Assembly: GCA_965263155.1 (NCBI GenBank)
Contig: OZ253586.1
Location: 1,612,001-1,676,000, forward strand
Source: JAAXIE01 sp965263155
GTDB taxonomy: Bacteria; Chloroflexota; Dehalococcoidia; Lucifugimonadales; JAAXIE01
Direction: 5' to 3'
Length of the DNA stretch: 64,000 bases
In this document: positions 51,167 through 60,678 of the stretch, one piece after another
Position numbering within the stretch: the stretch's first letter is position 1
Layout of the letters: each line of letters begins with the position of its first letter
Position numbers and translations under genes: made by a program
Notes under the pieces: generated by a model
Database searches by the model: none
Seen by the model: the letters and a program-made list of their open reading frames with translations, nothing else
Told to the model about the DNA's origin: nothing

Positions 51167-51664
51167 CTAGGGCTGGTTGTGCTGTGGTGCATAGGGGATA
51201 TTCAGGCCGTGGCATATCGCCACGTCTTCGATGTTCACCACCTGCCCGTCTATCTCCGTCCAGAAATCATGTGTAGGTTCGCCACCCGCCGTGTCGGGTG
51301 TGGGTCCCGGTCCGCCGCAGGCAAAGCCGCCCACGACCTTCCCATCCTTCACAACGGGCATACCGCCGAAACCGGGGAACATGCTGCCGACGAAGAGGGT
51401 GTTGTAGGACTGCCACATGGCTGGCTGGTTTCGCATGCGCTCGGCGAAGGACTTGGTGGGCGCCTTCGTACGGGCCGAGGCAAGGGCCTTGGCCTTAGCA
51501 AGGCTCATCGCCGTGCCAGGAGCACCGTCGGCCCGCGCCATCGCGATCACGTTACCTCCCTCGTCGACGACGGCGTAGGCTGATATCCAACCCACTTCGG
51601 CACCCTTCTGTACGGCGCGTTTGATCATTTCCTTGGCTTCTGTGAGAGTTATTTCAGGTGGCAT
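51167..51664 (-). CDS. GlcG/HbpS-like domain protein with long insert
   Basis: A 165-residue GlcG-like protein. The N-terminus (LTEAKEMIKRAVQKGAEV) and AYAVVDEGGNVIAMARADG fit the family, but the middle carries MRNQPAMWQSYNTLFVGSMFPGFGGMPVV and the end lacks the usual VGVSG motif, having GGFACGGPGPTPDTAGGEP instead. It is thus a divergent member. The ATG follows GAGGAAG. It is 35 bp ahead of the shorter GlcG gene and follows the binding-protein gene by about 100 bp on the same strand. Confidence 0.82.
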   Translation of the reverse strand: MPPEITLTEAKEMIKRAVQKGAEVGWISAYAVVDEGGNVIAMARADGAPGTAMSLAKAKALASARTKAPTKSFAERMRNQPAMWQSYNTLFVGSMFPGFGGMPVVKDGKVVGGFACGGPGPTPDTAGGEPTHDFWTEIDGQVVNIEDVAICHGLNIPYAPQHNQP

Positions 51665-51765
51665 GACTTCCTCCGCAACGTTCCTGGTCGGAAAAGGCAG
51701 GAGCCAAGGCCTACTTCATCCTGTCGGCCTTGGCTCCGCGAGTCAGTCTGAGAGTGTCGGTTGCC

Positions 51766-53592
51766 CTAGCGAGGCGCGGCGTACTCCCAGTTGTTCAGCC
51801 ACTCGATGTGCAGCGGGCTCATTTCCCACTCGCTAATCTCGGGCCCCAAGGGCCAAGTTGCATTTTCCTCGTAGAGGGGTATGGTGGCGATATTTTCGTG
51901 TAGCCACCTCGATATGTCGGCAGAGACGGCCCAACGCTCGTCCACATCGTAGGTTACGTTGGCCTTGTCGATGAGGTCTTGGAGGTCGGGGTGCTCGATG
52001 CCGAAATTGAAGGTATTGTTGGCCACGTAAAAGATGCCGTAGTAGAAGAGGGGCTCGATCCCCACGCCCTGTTCGTCGGGTCGGACACCCTTGGCCGTAC
52101 GGGCTAGGATAGTGGGGCGGAAGGAGGAGTAAGGCTGCACCACATGCTTGGCCTCAATCCCGATCGAGCGCCACATTCCACTGAGCACCTCACCACTGGT
52201 GTCGACGCCGACACCACCGGTATTGGTCAGGTGTACTTCGATCTCAAACCCGTCGGGGTGCCCACCCTCGGCGAGCAACTCTTTGGCCCGTGCGGGATCG
52301 TATTCCCAAATCAGCTGGTCCAAGCCGTACTGCTGGGCCCTAGCATCGTGTCCCATGAAGCCGAAGGTGTAGGCCGGGACAGCATCGCCGAAGGCTAGGT
52401 TGTTGATCATAGCCTGGCGGTCGATGGCCACGGCCATGGCTGTCCGGATCTTCAAGGCTCGCGCCCACTCTTCAGAGTTGACATCCCGGTCACAGGAGAC
52501 CCATACCTGGGTCTGGCACGTGTCGGTGTAGGCTGCGCCATCTCCCAGTACGAACTCTGACTCGTGGGACGGGTGGTCAGGGAAGTAGTTCTGGGCATGG
52601 ACATGAACCCACCGCAGCCGGGCGCCTCGGAAGACTACGTACTGATCCTCGTCCCGGTCCTCGTTCTTGATGGCTTGAATGGAGTCGGTGGAGAACTGGC
52701 CCGTGTCGATTGCGCCGGTAAGGTAGTTCGCCAAGCGCGTTGATTCCTCAGCCAGCTGGTGCCATGTGAACTCGGCGAACTCGGGGGTCTTGCGCCAGTG
52801 GTCCATCACGGCCTCGGCCCTCTTGTAGTCATCGGCGAGGGAGTCCATCAACTGGAAGGAACCGGTTCCTACTGATTGCTTACTTGCTTCCTCGTCGCCC
52901 ATAGCCTCGTAATGCCGGACGCTGCGCATGGTGGTGTTGCCCACGGGGGCAGTGTTCCACCACTCGATTTGGAAGGTGGGTTCAGGCCGGTTCAGCCTCA
53001 CAGTATATTCGTCGATCTTCTCCATGGAGCAGACGTCGCAATGGAACAGACCACGGATCTTGCCCGAGTTCGTATGGACTGATCCCTCGGTGGCCACGTT
53101 GGTCATGGTGAAGATGAAGTCGTCCGCGTTGAACTCGCCCCAGTCGCCATAACGGTTATGCCACTTGGCTCCCTGCTGGAGGGTAAAGGTACGACTCCAA
53201 CTACCATCGGCGTTCTCGGAGTCCTCGTAGCTCTTGACCAAGCGCGGGACTATGGCGCCGGTGCCGTCGCTGCCCCACATATGTTCGTGCGTGGTGCGAC
53301 CGTCGAATACGGTGGCTTGGTAGGCTTGGTTGCCCAGCACGTATACCTCTGCCCCGATGTCACCTACGCCGAAGTCGAGAGACCCCGATGGCATCATCAT
53401 GCCATCACCTGGATCGGGGGCGGCTGTTGCAGCAGGTGCCGCCGCGGGAGTGGCAGCAGCGGGAGTAGAGGCATCTGGTTGCGCGGCGGGCGCCTCCGTC
53501 TCTGCTGTCTCCTCGCCACAGGCAATGATCAGGGCAAGAATGACGATGAAAGCCCCGATGAGAAATGACTTACGTCTAACCAGAGAACCCAT
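51766..53592 (-). CDS. Family-5 ABC solute-binding lipoprotein, copy C
   Basis: Lipoprotein of 608 residues with signal FIVILALIIAC, a short Ala/Pro/Thr linker, and the DppA/OppA-like domain (VPRLVKSYED, ADDFIFTM, ALKIRTAMAVAIDRQAMINNLAFGDA). Cysteines recur as CDVC near residue 195 and WVSCD, as in the other two copies. No permease or ATPase neighbour. The ATG follows GAGGAGG. The two GlcG genes downstream might act on its ligand, but this is a guess. Confidence 0.9.
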   Translation of the reverse strand: MGSLVRRKSFLIGAFIVILALIIACGEETAETEAPAAQPDASTPAAATPAAAPAATAAPDPGDGMMMPSGSLDFGVGDIGAEVYVLGNQAYQATVFDGRTTHEHMWGSDGTGAIVPRLVKSYEDSENADGSWSRTFTLQQGAKWHNRYGDWGEFNADDFIFTMTNVATEGSVHTNSGKIRGLFHCDVCSMEKIDEYTVRLNRPEPTFQIEWWNTAPVGNTTMRSVRHYEAMGDEEASKQSVGTGSFQLMDSLADDYKRAEAVMDHWRKTPEFAEFTWHQLAEESTRLANYLTGAIDTGQFSTDSIQAIKNEDRDEDQYVVFRGARLRWVHVHAQNYFPDHPSHESEFVLGDGAAYTDTCQTQVWVSCDRDVNSEEWARALKIRTAMAVAIDRQAMINNLAFGDAVPAYTFGFMGHDARAQQYGLDQLIWEYDPARAKELLAEGGHPDGFEIEVHLTNTGGVGVDTSGEVLSGMWRSIGIEAKHVVQPYSSFRPTILARTAKGVRPDEQGVGIEPLFYYGIFYVANNTFNFGIEHPDLQDLIDKANVTYDVDERWAVSADISRWLHENIATIPLYEENATWPLGPEISEWEMSPLHIEWLNNWEYAAPR

Positions 53593-53823
53593 GGGCTAGC
53601 CTCCTCAGCAATTATTCCCCGACACATGCTCAGTGCGTACACTGCGTAGGGGCGGATACGGCAGTATAGCTGACGCAATTGCATTGGTACAGCGTTATGC
53701 GAGGCTCGTCATTAGTCAGGCTTGGCATGTCGGTGTCGGCGCACGATAATTGTCCGGTGCTCGGCCCAACGTGAGCTACCGGGTTAACGAGAGCTAAGCG
53801 GTCAGATAGAAGGAGAATAGTAA

Positions 53824-55185
53824 ATGGCGACATCGCAGTCAGGGGCCAGCTCATGGCAGGGAGTGCTGCCCGCGCCCAGCTTCCGCAGGGCAGGGGACTA
53901 CGTGTACGTTTCCTCGATTTTCCCGTTGGACCAAGATGGGAACGTTGTGCAGGCCCAATCCGTCTCCCCCTACGTCGGCGAGAGCGTTATAGGCGCCCAA
54001 ACCCGCGCCTGCCTGGAACGGCTGCGGGCAGTATTGGCCGAGGCGGGCACCACGTTGGACCGCACAGTCAAGGCCGAGGTCTACCTCATCGAGCCTGAGG
54101 ACTTCTATGAGTTCAAGGTTGTATGGCAGGAGTATTTCCCCAACAACCCGCCAGCCCGAACCACGGCAGTGGTGGGCCACGACCAGCACATCGTGCGTGG
54201 ATCGCGCTTGAACCTGCAGGCCGTGGCCTTGGCAGGCAACTCGTCCTACAGTCCCCAGACCGTCCGCGCGGCCGCCGCGTCCGACCCCATGGCAGCGGAG
54301 CACGCTCCTCAAGCAGTAAAGGCAGGGCCCTTCGTCTTCCTGTCGGGAGTTTCCGCCACCGACTACACCAAGGGCTTGGCCGTTACCAAGCAGCCGGGCT
54401 TCCCCATCTACGGGTCGGACCCGGAGATGCAGGCCAACTACGCCTTCCAGAACATGGGGAAGGTCTTGGAGGCAGCCGGGAGCGGCTTGGACCAAGGAAT
54501 CAAGTCCCAACTGTACGAGCCGGACCTGCTCAACTTCCACCAAATTGATGCCGTATGGGGCGAGTACATGCAGCCGCCGCCCAACCGTTCGTCCATGGGT
54601 ATGCAGCAGTTGCTGGTCCCAGGAACGGTCTTCCTTGCCAACTTCATGTTCCTTGTTCCTGACGAGCAGCACCAGAAACACGAGACTAGGGCGGGTATAC
54701 GCTGGCATCCTGTGGACGTGCGACGGGTGAACTTCACACCGGGCATCATGGTGCAGGACTGGCTCTTCACCGCGGGTCAGGTGCCCATTGCAGACTTCGG
54801 AAAGACGGATGTCCGGAGCGGGCTTCCGCAGGCCACCGGCGACGTTCCGCAGATAGGCGAGGCTGCTATACGCCGCACGCCTCCGGGGCTACCTCACCAC
54901 TTCTCTGACATCGAAGTCCAGACCGAGTTCACCATGGAACTGCTTCAGGAGCAGTTGGAGGGCAACGGGTATACGCTAGGCGACGTGGTAGACGCCCGCG
55001 TGTATTTGGTGAATGCGCCACGGGACTTTCGTGGTTTCGACCGCGCTTGGAGACGGATATTCGCGCCCGTAGGATATGGGCCTTCCATGAGCATCATCCC
55101 CTCCCAGCAGGCCGACGGCAGTTCCGGCATCATGTTCCCAGGCCCCCTGATTGAGATTGACCTGATATCGAAGAAGGGTGGATGA
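53824..55185 (+). CDS. Triple RidA/YjgF-domain protein
   Basis: A 453-residue protein made of three RidA-like domains (about residues 10-140, 155-290 and 300-450). RidA proteins hydrolyse reactive enamine/imine intermediates. The active-site arginine of that family is seen in domain 1 as Arg112 (PARTT) and perhaps in domain 2 (PPPNRSS), but domain 3 has none at the matching place (YGPSMSII), so it may be structural. RidA domains are about 130 residues each and normally trimerise, so this chain could fold as an intramolecular trimer. The ATG follows GAAGGAG. Overlaps the next gene by about 8 nt. Confidence 0.8.
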   Translation: MATSQSGASSWQGVLPAPSFRRAGDYVYVSSIFPLDQDGNVVQAQSVSPYVGESVIGAQTRACLERLRAVLAEAGTTLDRTVKAEVYLIEPEDFYEFKVVWQEYFPNNPPARTTAVVGHDQHIVRGSRLNLQAVALAGNSSYSPQTVRAAAASDPMAAEHAPQAVKAGPFVFLSGVSATDYTKGLAVTKQPGFPIYGSDPEMQANYAFQNMGKVLEAAGSGLDQGIKSQLYEPDLLNFHQIDAVWGEYMQPPPNRSSMGMQQLLVPGTVFLANFMFLVPDEQHQKHETRAGIRWHPVDVRRVNFTPGIMVQDWLFTAGQVPIADFGKTDVRSGLPQATGDVPQIGEAAIRRTPPGLPHHFSDIEVQTEFTMELLQEQLEGNGYTLGDVVDARVYLVNAPRDFRGFDRAWRRIFAPVGYGPSMSIIPSQQADGSSGIMFPGPLIEIDLISKKGG

Positions 55186-56665
55186 GGTAGTCCAAGGCGA
55201 CTTTGGCGTGATTTCGACAAGCGGTTACGTCGGGGGCGACCGCGATGGGGTGGTGGTGGGCTCCGGCCCCAACGGCTTGGCAGCCGCAATCACCCTAGCC
55301 CGACGGGGCTGGCTTGTCACGGTGCTGGAGGCCATGGAGACAATCGGCGGAGGCGCACGCTCGGCGGAACTGACTCTGCCGGGGTACGTCCACGACGTTT
55401 GCTCGGCGATACATGCCACGGCGGCCATCTCCCCCTTCTTCCAAGAACTGCCTCTGGAAGAGCACGGCCTACGATGGGTCACCTCACCTTTGTGCGTAGC
55501 TCATCCGTTGGACGACGGCTCGGCAGTAGCCCTGCACCCGTCCATTCCGGATACCGGCGAATCTATCGGTAGCAGCGACGCGGACGCCTATACGCGGCTG
55601 CTGGCCCCGCTGGTCGCCGATTGGGACCTTCTCCAAGGCGACCTGCTGGGCCCCATGCGCTGGCCCCGACATCCGCTGGCCATGGCACGGTTCGGGATGC
55701 ACGGGTTGCGCTCGGCCAAGGCCCTCTCCCACAGCGCATTCAAGGGCGAGCGGGCCCGCGCCCTGTTCGCCGGTCTAGCGGCTCACTCCCTGCTGCCGTT
55801 GGATAAGCGACCCTCGGCCGCTTTCGGGCTCGTGCTGGCCATCTTTGGCCACGTAGCCGGCTGGCCCTTCCCCGAAGGCGGAGCACAGCGCATCTCCAAG
55901 GCCTTGGCTTCCTATCTCCTCTCCTTGGGTGGTGAGGTCATCACCGGCGTCCCGGTACGGTCGCTACAGGACCTTCCGGGGGCGAAGGCCACCCTACTGG
56001 ACTTAACCCCCAAGCAGGTGATGGCAGTGGCGGGCGAGCGTATCACTCGCGGCTATCGCAAGGGCATGGCGCGGTACCGCTACGGCATGGGTGCCTTCAA
56101 GATGGACTGGGCGCTGGATGGTCCGATACCGTGGCGGGCTCCGGAGTGCGCACAGGCGGCCACGGTACACGTCGGCGGTAGCTTTGGTGAGATTGCCGAT
56201 GCCGAGGAGACGGTGTGGCAGGGCGGGCACCCGGAACGGCCCTTTGTGCTGCTGGCCCAGCACACTCCATTCGACCCAAGCCGTGCCCCGGAAGGCAAGC
56301 ACACCGCGTGGGCGTACTGCCATGTGCCCCATGGTTCTGATGTGGATATGACGCAGCGCATCGAAGCGCAAATAGAACGCTTTGCGCCCGGCTTCCAAGA
56401 TCTCGTCCTGGGACGCAGCGTTATGTCACCCGCCCGGCTGGAGGAGTACAACCCCAACTACGTGGGTGGCGACATCAACGGGGGCGTTCAGGACTTGGGC
56501 CAGCTGTTCGGTAGACCGGTATACCGCTGGGACCCCTACTCCACGCCTGTCCGGGGCCTTTACATCTGCTCCTCGTCCACACCGCCAGGTGGCGGCGTAC
56601 ACGGCATGTGTGGCTACAACGCAGCTCGCTCCGTTCTACGCGCGGACCTTCCTCGAGGAAGGTAG
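55178..56665 (+). CDS. FAD-dependent oxidoreductase, phytoene-dehydrogenase-like
   Basis: An FAD-binding amine-oxidase/phytoene-desaturase-like protein of up to 495 residues. The dinucleotide site VVVGSGPNGLAAAITLARRG is followed by VLEAMETIGGGARSAEL, and near the end GLYICSSSTPPGGGVHGMCGYNAA gives the second FAD-contact motif. It is not close to carotenoid enzymes; relatives are broad dehydrogenases common in Chloroflexota. The start is uncertain: GTG at 55178 overlaps the RidA stop, and another GTG at 55208 has a better-placed AAGG. Coupling to the RidA gene suggests it makes an imine-type product which RidA removes (inference). Confidence 0.83.
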   Translation: MDEVVQGDFGVISTSGYVGGDRDGVVVGSGPNGLAAAITLARRGWLVTVLEAMETIGGGARSAELTLPGYVHDVCSAIHATAAISPFFQELPLEEHGLRWVTSPLCVAHPLDDGSAVALHPSIPDTGESIGSSDADAYTRLLAPLVADWDLLQGDLLGPMRWPRHPLAMARFGMHGLRSAKALSHSAFKGERARALFAGLAAHSLLPLDKRPSAAFGLVLAIFGHVAGWPFPEGGAQRISKALASYLLSLGGEVITGVPVRSLQDLPGAKATLLDLTPKQVMAVAGERITRGYRKGMARYRYGMGAFKMDWALDGPIPWRAPECAQAATVHVGGSFGEIADAEETVWQGGHPERPFVLLAQHTPFDPSRAPEGKHTAWAYCHVPHGSDVDMTQRIEAQIERFAPGFQDLVLGRSVMSPARLEEYNPNYVGGDINGGVQDLGQLFGRPVYRWDPYSTPVRGLYICSSSTPPGGGVHGMCGYNAARSVLRADLPRGR

Positions 56666-56678
56666 GGCCGCGAGGAAG

Positions 56679-58991
56679 TTAGCTGGCCACCCGCAGCGCC
56701 TCCGCGATCCTGTTGGGCGTCAGTGGCGTGTCGACGTTGCGGACGCCTGCCGACGCTAGGGCATTCATCACCGCGTTGGCCAGCACAACGGGGGCGGCCA
56801 CCGTGGGCAGCTCGCCGATGCCCTTGGCGCCGTGGGGCGTCAGGGGCGAGGGTGTCTCCATGGTGTCCATCTGGAAATCGGGCATGTCGGCGGCTACTGG
56901 CAGTGCGTAGTCCAGCAGGCTCCCGGTGACCAACTGTCCGTTGGAGTCGTACTCGATTCCTTCCACCATGGCCTGCCCCAACCCTTGCACGATGCCGCCG
57001 TGCAACTGGGCCTCCACAATCATGGGGTTGATGATCTTCCCACAGTCGTGCACTGCGAAGTAGCGGAGGATGCGCACATCTCCGGTGCCTGGGTCCACTT
57101 CCACCACTGCGACATGGGCAGCAAAGGCGTAGGGGTTGTTGGGTAGGACGTAGTCCAAGCTGAAATCCAGCCCGATGTCCTCGCCGGGCGGAAGGCGCTC
57201 TTCGCCGTAGGCGGCCGATGCCACGTCGGCGAAGGTGGTGACCCTAGACGGGTCGGACTTGTGGAAGACGCTGCCGTCTTGGAACTCCAGGTCTTCCGGG
57301 GTGCAGTCGAGGAGATGAGCAGCGATGCGACCCATCTTCTCTCGCGCATCACGTAACGCCAGTACCATGGCTGAGCCGGAGACCACTGTGCCCCGGCTGG
57401 CCGAGGTGCCGCCGCCCTTTGCGATGACAGCGGTATCGCTGTGGAGGATGGTCAGGTCTTCCGGCGTGAGGCCCAACTCGTCGGCGGCCATCTGGGAGAA
57501 GGCAGTCTCGGTGCCTTGCCCGTGGGGCGACGCCCCGATGTGGATGGTGACCTGCCCGGATGCGTCGATGATTACCCTGGAACTGTCCTCACGCACCTCC
57601 CCGTAGGCCCCCGACGCCTTCAACACCGTGGCCAACCCCACACCCAACAGGGGCTCTCCGGGCTTCCGTGGCTCGCTGGCCCGGGCCCGCCACTGATCGT
57701 ACTCCGAGAGCTCCAGCACCCGGTCCAGCCCCACCTCGTAGTTGCCGGAGTCGTAGGTGACGCCTGTGGGGGTGGTGTAGGGCAGGGCATCGGGATGTAT
57801 GAGGTTGATGCGCCTGACTTGGGCTGGGTCCAAGCCAAGCTCGGTGGCCACCAAGTCCATGGTGCGCTCCATGCAGAAAGCGGCCTCCGGCCCACCTGCA
57901 CCACGATAGGGCCCTGTGGGTGGCTTGTTGGTGATGACACCGCGCACGTTGACGCGGATGGCTGGCGTCTTGTAAGGACCGGCTATGCGGTGGGCTGCTA
58001 GGAAGGGCACCGAGGGCGTCGTCACCAAGAAGAAGGCCCCCAAGTCGGCCACGATGGACACCTTCATCCCCAGCAGGGTGCCGTCCTCGGCCACGGCGGC
58101 GTCCACGTCTACGGAGTGACCCCGCGCATGCAGTGCCACCATGTTTTCCTGGCGCCCTTCCACCCACTTGATGGGCTGGCCCAATGTCAGCGCCAAGTAG
58201 GGTATGAGGATGTCCTCGGGGAAGACGGTGTCCTTTTCGCCGAACCCTCCGCCGACATCAGGAGCTATGACGCGTGTCGACTCCCTAGAGCGTCCTAGGA
58301 CCCGGGCCATGCCGTCACGCACCCGATGAGGCACTTGGGTGGAGTTCCACACAGTCAGCATATCGTCCCCGGCATCGTAGGTGGCTACGATGCCTCGCGC
58401 CTCCATGGGGGCTGGCGCAAGTCTCTGCACCTGATAGTGCTGCGACACCACCCGATGAGCGTTGTCGAACGCTTGGTCCACCTCGCCGCCTTCGTGATTC
58501 ACCCTCATCCCAACGTTGGTGCCCACTGTGGAGTGGAGCACATGTGTGTCGGAGGCGGCCTCATAGGGGTCGACTAGTGGTTCGAGGGGTTGGTAGTCGA
58601 TGGCCACCAATTCCGCGGCATCGAGGGCGGCGTAGGGAGTCCGGGCCACTACCACGGCCACGGGCTGTCCCGCGTAGAAGGCCCGCTCCGAGGCCAGCAC
58701 CGGATGTTCCGGAGGCCGGATTTCGTCGACGGCCCAGCCGCGGGTCATGGAGCGGGTTGGTATGTTGCCCAGCGACTCCGCCACATCCGCACCGCTGAAC
58801 ACTGCGACCACATCGGAATGCGCCAAGGCCTCCGACGGGTCCACACCCCTGATGTCGGCGTGGGCATGGGGGCTGCGCAGAACATGGGCGTAGAGTTGGT
58901 TGGGCAGGGTTATGTCGTCCACAAATGCCCCTTGGCCCCTGAGGAGCCGCGGGTCCTCGAAGCGTTTCAGCGAGCGTCCAAAGTAAGTCAA
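56679..58991 (-). CDS. Xanthine dehydrogenase-family molybdenum hydroxylase, large subunit
   Basis: Molybdenum-cofactor subunit of about 770 residues (CoxL / aldehyde oxidase type). Features: LRGQGAFVDD, GGGFGEKD, the loop TGPYRGAGGPEA (form-II-like, not the AYxCSFR loop of true CO dehydrogenase), and the catalytic Glu in GAKGIGELP near the end. It hydroxylates an unknown aldehyde, purine or heterocycle. The TTG start behind GGGAGG is preferred over a GTG 11 codons upstream that lacks a site. It faces away from the cox-like cluster, and small subunits are not adjacent on its strand, so it may share the FAD and Fe-S subunits made there. Confidence 0.88.
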   Translation of the reverse strand: MTYFGRSLKRFEDPRLLRGQGAFVDDITLPNQLYAHVLRSPHAHADIRGVDPSEALAHSDVVAVFSGADVAESLGNIPTRSMTRGWAVDEIRPPEHPVLASERAFYAGQPVAVVVARTPYAALDAAELVAIDYQPLEPLVDPYEAASDTHVLHSTVGTNVGMRVNHEGGEVDQAFDNAHRVVSQHYQVQRLAPAPMEARGIVATYDAGDDMLTVWNSTQVPHRVRDGMARVLGRSRESTRVIAPDVGGGFGEKDTVFPEDILIPYLALTLGQPIKWVEGRQENMVALHARGHSVDVDAAVAEDGTLLGMKVSIVADLGAFFLVTTPSVPFLAAHRIAGPYKTPAIRVNVRGVITNKPPTGPYRGAGGPEAAFCMERTMDLVATELGLDPAQVRRINLIHPDALPYTTPTGVTYDSGNYEVGLDRVLELSEYDQWRARASEPRKPGEPLLGVGLATVLKASGAYGEVREDSSRVIIDASGQVTIHIGASPHGQGTETAFSQMAADELGLTPEDLTILHSDTAVIAKGGGTSASRGTVVSGSAMVLALRDAREKMGRIAAHLLDCTPEDLEFQDGSVFHKSDPSRVTTFADVASAAYGEERLPPGEDIGLDFSLDYVLPNNPYAFAAHVAVVEVDPGTGDVRILRYFAVHDCGKIINPMIVEAQLHGGIVQGLGQAMVEGIEYDSNGQLVTGSLLDYALPVAADMPDFQMDTMETPSPLTPHGAKGIGELPTVAAPVVLANAVMNALASAGVRNVDTPLTPNRIAEALRVAS

Positions 58992-59263
58992 AGGGCGCCT
59001 CCCTAGTGTGTTGTTCTGTATCACCGTGCCAATGGTAGCACAAGGCGCCAGTGTGGCCGCATCATCGGGGCCATGCTGAAGAGGGCCATGCTAATAGATC
59101 TGCGGGCAAGCGCACACTTCCGGGTGTAGCACGGCTGCGCTTAGCTGCGGTCTGTCAAAACTGAACTGTCGCCCTGCGGCGTTGGCACTTGAAGGTTACT
59201 AAGCTATGATGGACTCTCAATTCGAAGATTCGGGCCTGTCGCGAGAAGGGGAGAGGGGGAGCG

Positions 59264-60154
59264 TTGCTACGTCCCTTTAGATTGCACGAACCTGAAACGG
59301 TGGGCGATGCTGTGGGCCTCTTGCAGCAGTATGGCGAAGAGGCCAGCCTCTACGCCGGTGGCACCGAGTTACTGCTGGCCATGAAAGAAGGGCTGCTGCG
59401 ATACGGGCACCTGCTGAACGTCAAGACCATTCCCGGTCTGGCGGAGCTTCGGTACGACGAGGGAGCGGGAGTGTTGCGCATCGGGTCGAGCGTAACCCAC
59501 CGTGCTCTGGAGCGGTCGGCCATCGTGGCAGCCGATTTCCCGCTGATTGCGCAGACGGAGGGCAACGTAGCCAATGTGCGTGTGCGCAACGTGGGCACCA
59601 TCGGCGGTAACCTCTGCTTCGGCGAGCCTCACTCCGACCCTGGTGCGCTACTGCTGCTGTACGACGCCACGGTGACGGCTCAAGGCGCGTCCGGGACGCG
59701 GACATTCCCTCTTGCCGAGTTCGCCCTTGGCCCTTTTGAGACCTCCCTTGAAGAAGGCGCGGTGCTGACGGAGATAGCCGTCCCGCGCTTTCCTGCTGGT
59801 ATGACGGGCGCCTACCTGAAGTTCGGATACCACGCTCGCCCCACCGTCGGCGTGGGCGTGGCCCTGCGACTCGAAGACCCCTCCGCTGCGGATGGCCGCG
59901 GCGTGGTCACTGAGGCGCGGGTTTCAGTGGGCTCCGCTGGACCAAGGCCCGTACGAGTGCCCCAAGCGGAGGAGATACTGCTGGGCAAGACGGTGGCGGA
60001 ACTGACTTCGCCGGGGGTCTTTGGGCCGGCCGCGCGGTCTGCGGCGCACGAAGCCCAGCCCGATGATGATTTCCACGGCTCGGCCGAGTACAAGGAGCAC
60101 CTGATAGGCGTGCTGCTGCGCCGGGCAATGCGCACCGCCACCGGCGCAGTTTGA
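59264..60154 (+). CDS. Molybdenum hydroxylase FAD-binding subunit (CoxM-like)
   Basis: FAD-binding medium subunit of 296 residues that passes electrons from the Fe-S subunit. It has LHEPETVGDAV, SLYAGGTELLLAMKEG (FAD site), RNVGTIGGNLCFGEPHSDP and the CO_deh_flav_C-like end. The TTG start follows GGGGAGCG. First gene of a four-gene cluster (FAD, Fe-S, Mo, CoxG) on the plus strand; 21 bp to the next gene. Confidence 0.92.
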   Translation: MLRPFRLHEPETVGDAVGLLQQYGEEASLYAGGTELLLAMKEGLLRYGHLLNVKTIPGLAELRYDEGAGVLRIGSSVTHRALERSAIVAADFPLIAQTEGNVANVRVRNVGTIGGNLCFGEPHSDPGALLLLYDATVTAQGASGTRTFPLAEFALGPFETSLEEGAVLTEIAVPRFPAGMTGAYLKFGYHARPTVGVGVALRLEDPSAADGRGVVTEARVSVGSAGPRPVRVPQAEEILLGKTVAELTSPGVFGPAARSAAHEAQPDDDFHGSAEYKEHLIGVLLRRAMRTATGAV

Positions 60155-60175
60155 GGCTGGAGAGGAGAAGGCATC

Positions 60176-60670
60176 TTGGAAGTTTCGTCGCGTAGCCAAG
60201 TGGTGCCTGCAATACCTGTCACAATGACCGTCAACGGTCGCTCCGTTTCCATGGATGTGGAGCCTCATCTGACGCTGCTGGACATGTTGCGGGACAGGCT
60301 GACTCTGAAGGGGGCCAAGCGTTCCTGTGACCTGCAGGTGTGCGGCGCATGCACCGTCTTGGTGAATGGGCGCGCGGTGAGTTCGTGCACCCTGCTGGCA
60401 TACGAGGCCCGCAACGCTGAGGTGCTGACCATTGAGGGGATGTCCGAGGGCAACCGGCTACATCCTATCCAGCAGGCTTTCATCGACCACGCCGCCTTCC
60501 AGTGTGGCTTCTGCACGCCCGGCATGATCCTGACCGCGAAGTCGCTTTTGGACGAGAACAGTCGCCCCACCGAAGAGCAGGTCAAGGCTTACATGGGGGG
60601 CAACATCTGTCGCTGCACCGGCTACAAGAAGATAGTCGAAGCCATCCTGGCCGCCAGCGGGCAGGAATAG
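60176..60670 (+). CDS. Molybdenum hydroxylase 2Fe-2S subunit (CoxS-like)
   Basis: Small iron-sulfur subunit of 164 residues. The plant-type cluster is held by C51, C56, C59 and C71; the second by C110-x2-C113 and C145-x-C147 (NICRCTGY). It relays electrons from molybdenum to FAD. The TTG start follows GAGAAGG; an ATG 16 codons in is possible. Gap of 8 bp to the Mo subunit, so translation is probably coupled. Confidence 0.94.
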   Translation: MEVSSRSQVVPAIPVTMTVNGRSVSMDVEPHLTLLDMLRDRLTLKGAKRSCDLQVCGACTVLVNGRAVSSCTLLAYEARNAEVLTIEGMSEGNRLHPIQQAFIDHAAFQCGFCTPGMILTAKSLLDENSRPTEEQVKAYMGGNICRCTGYKKIVEAILAASGQE

Positions 60671-60678
60671 GGGGAACC

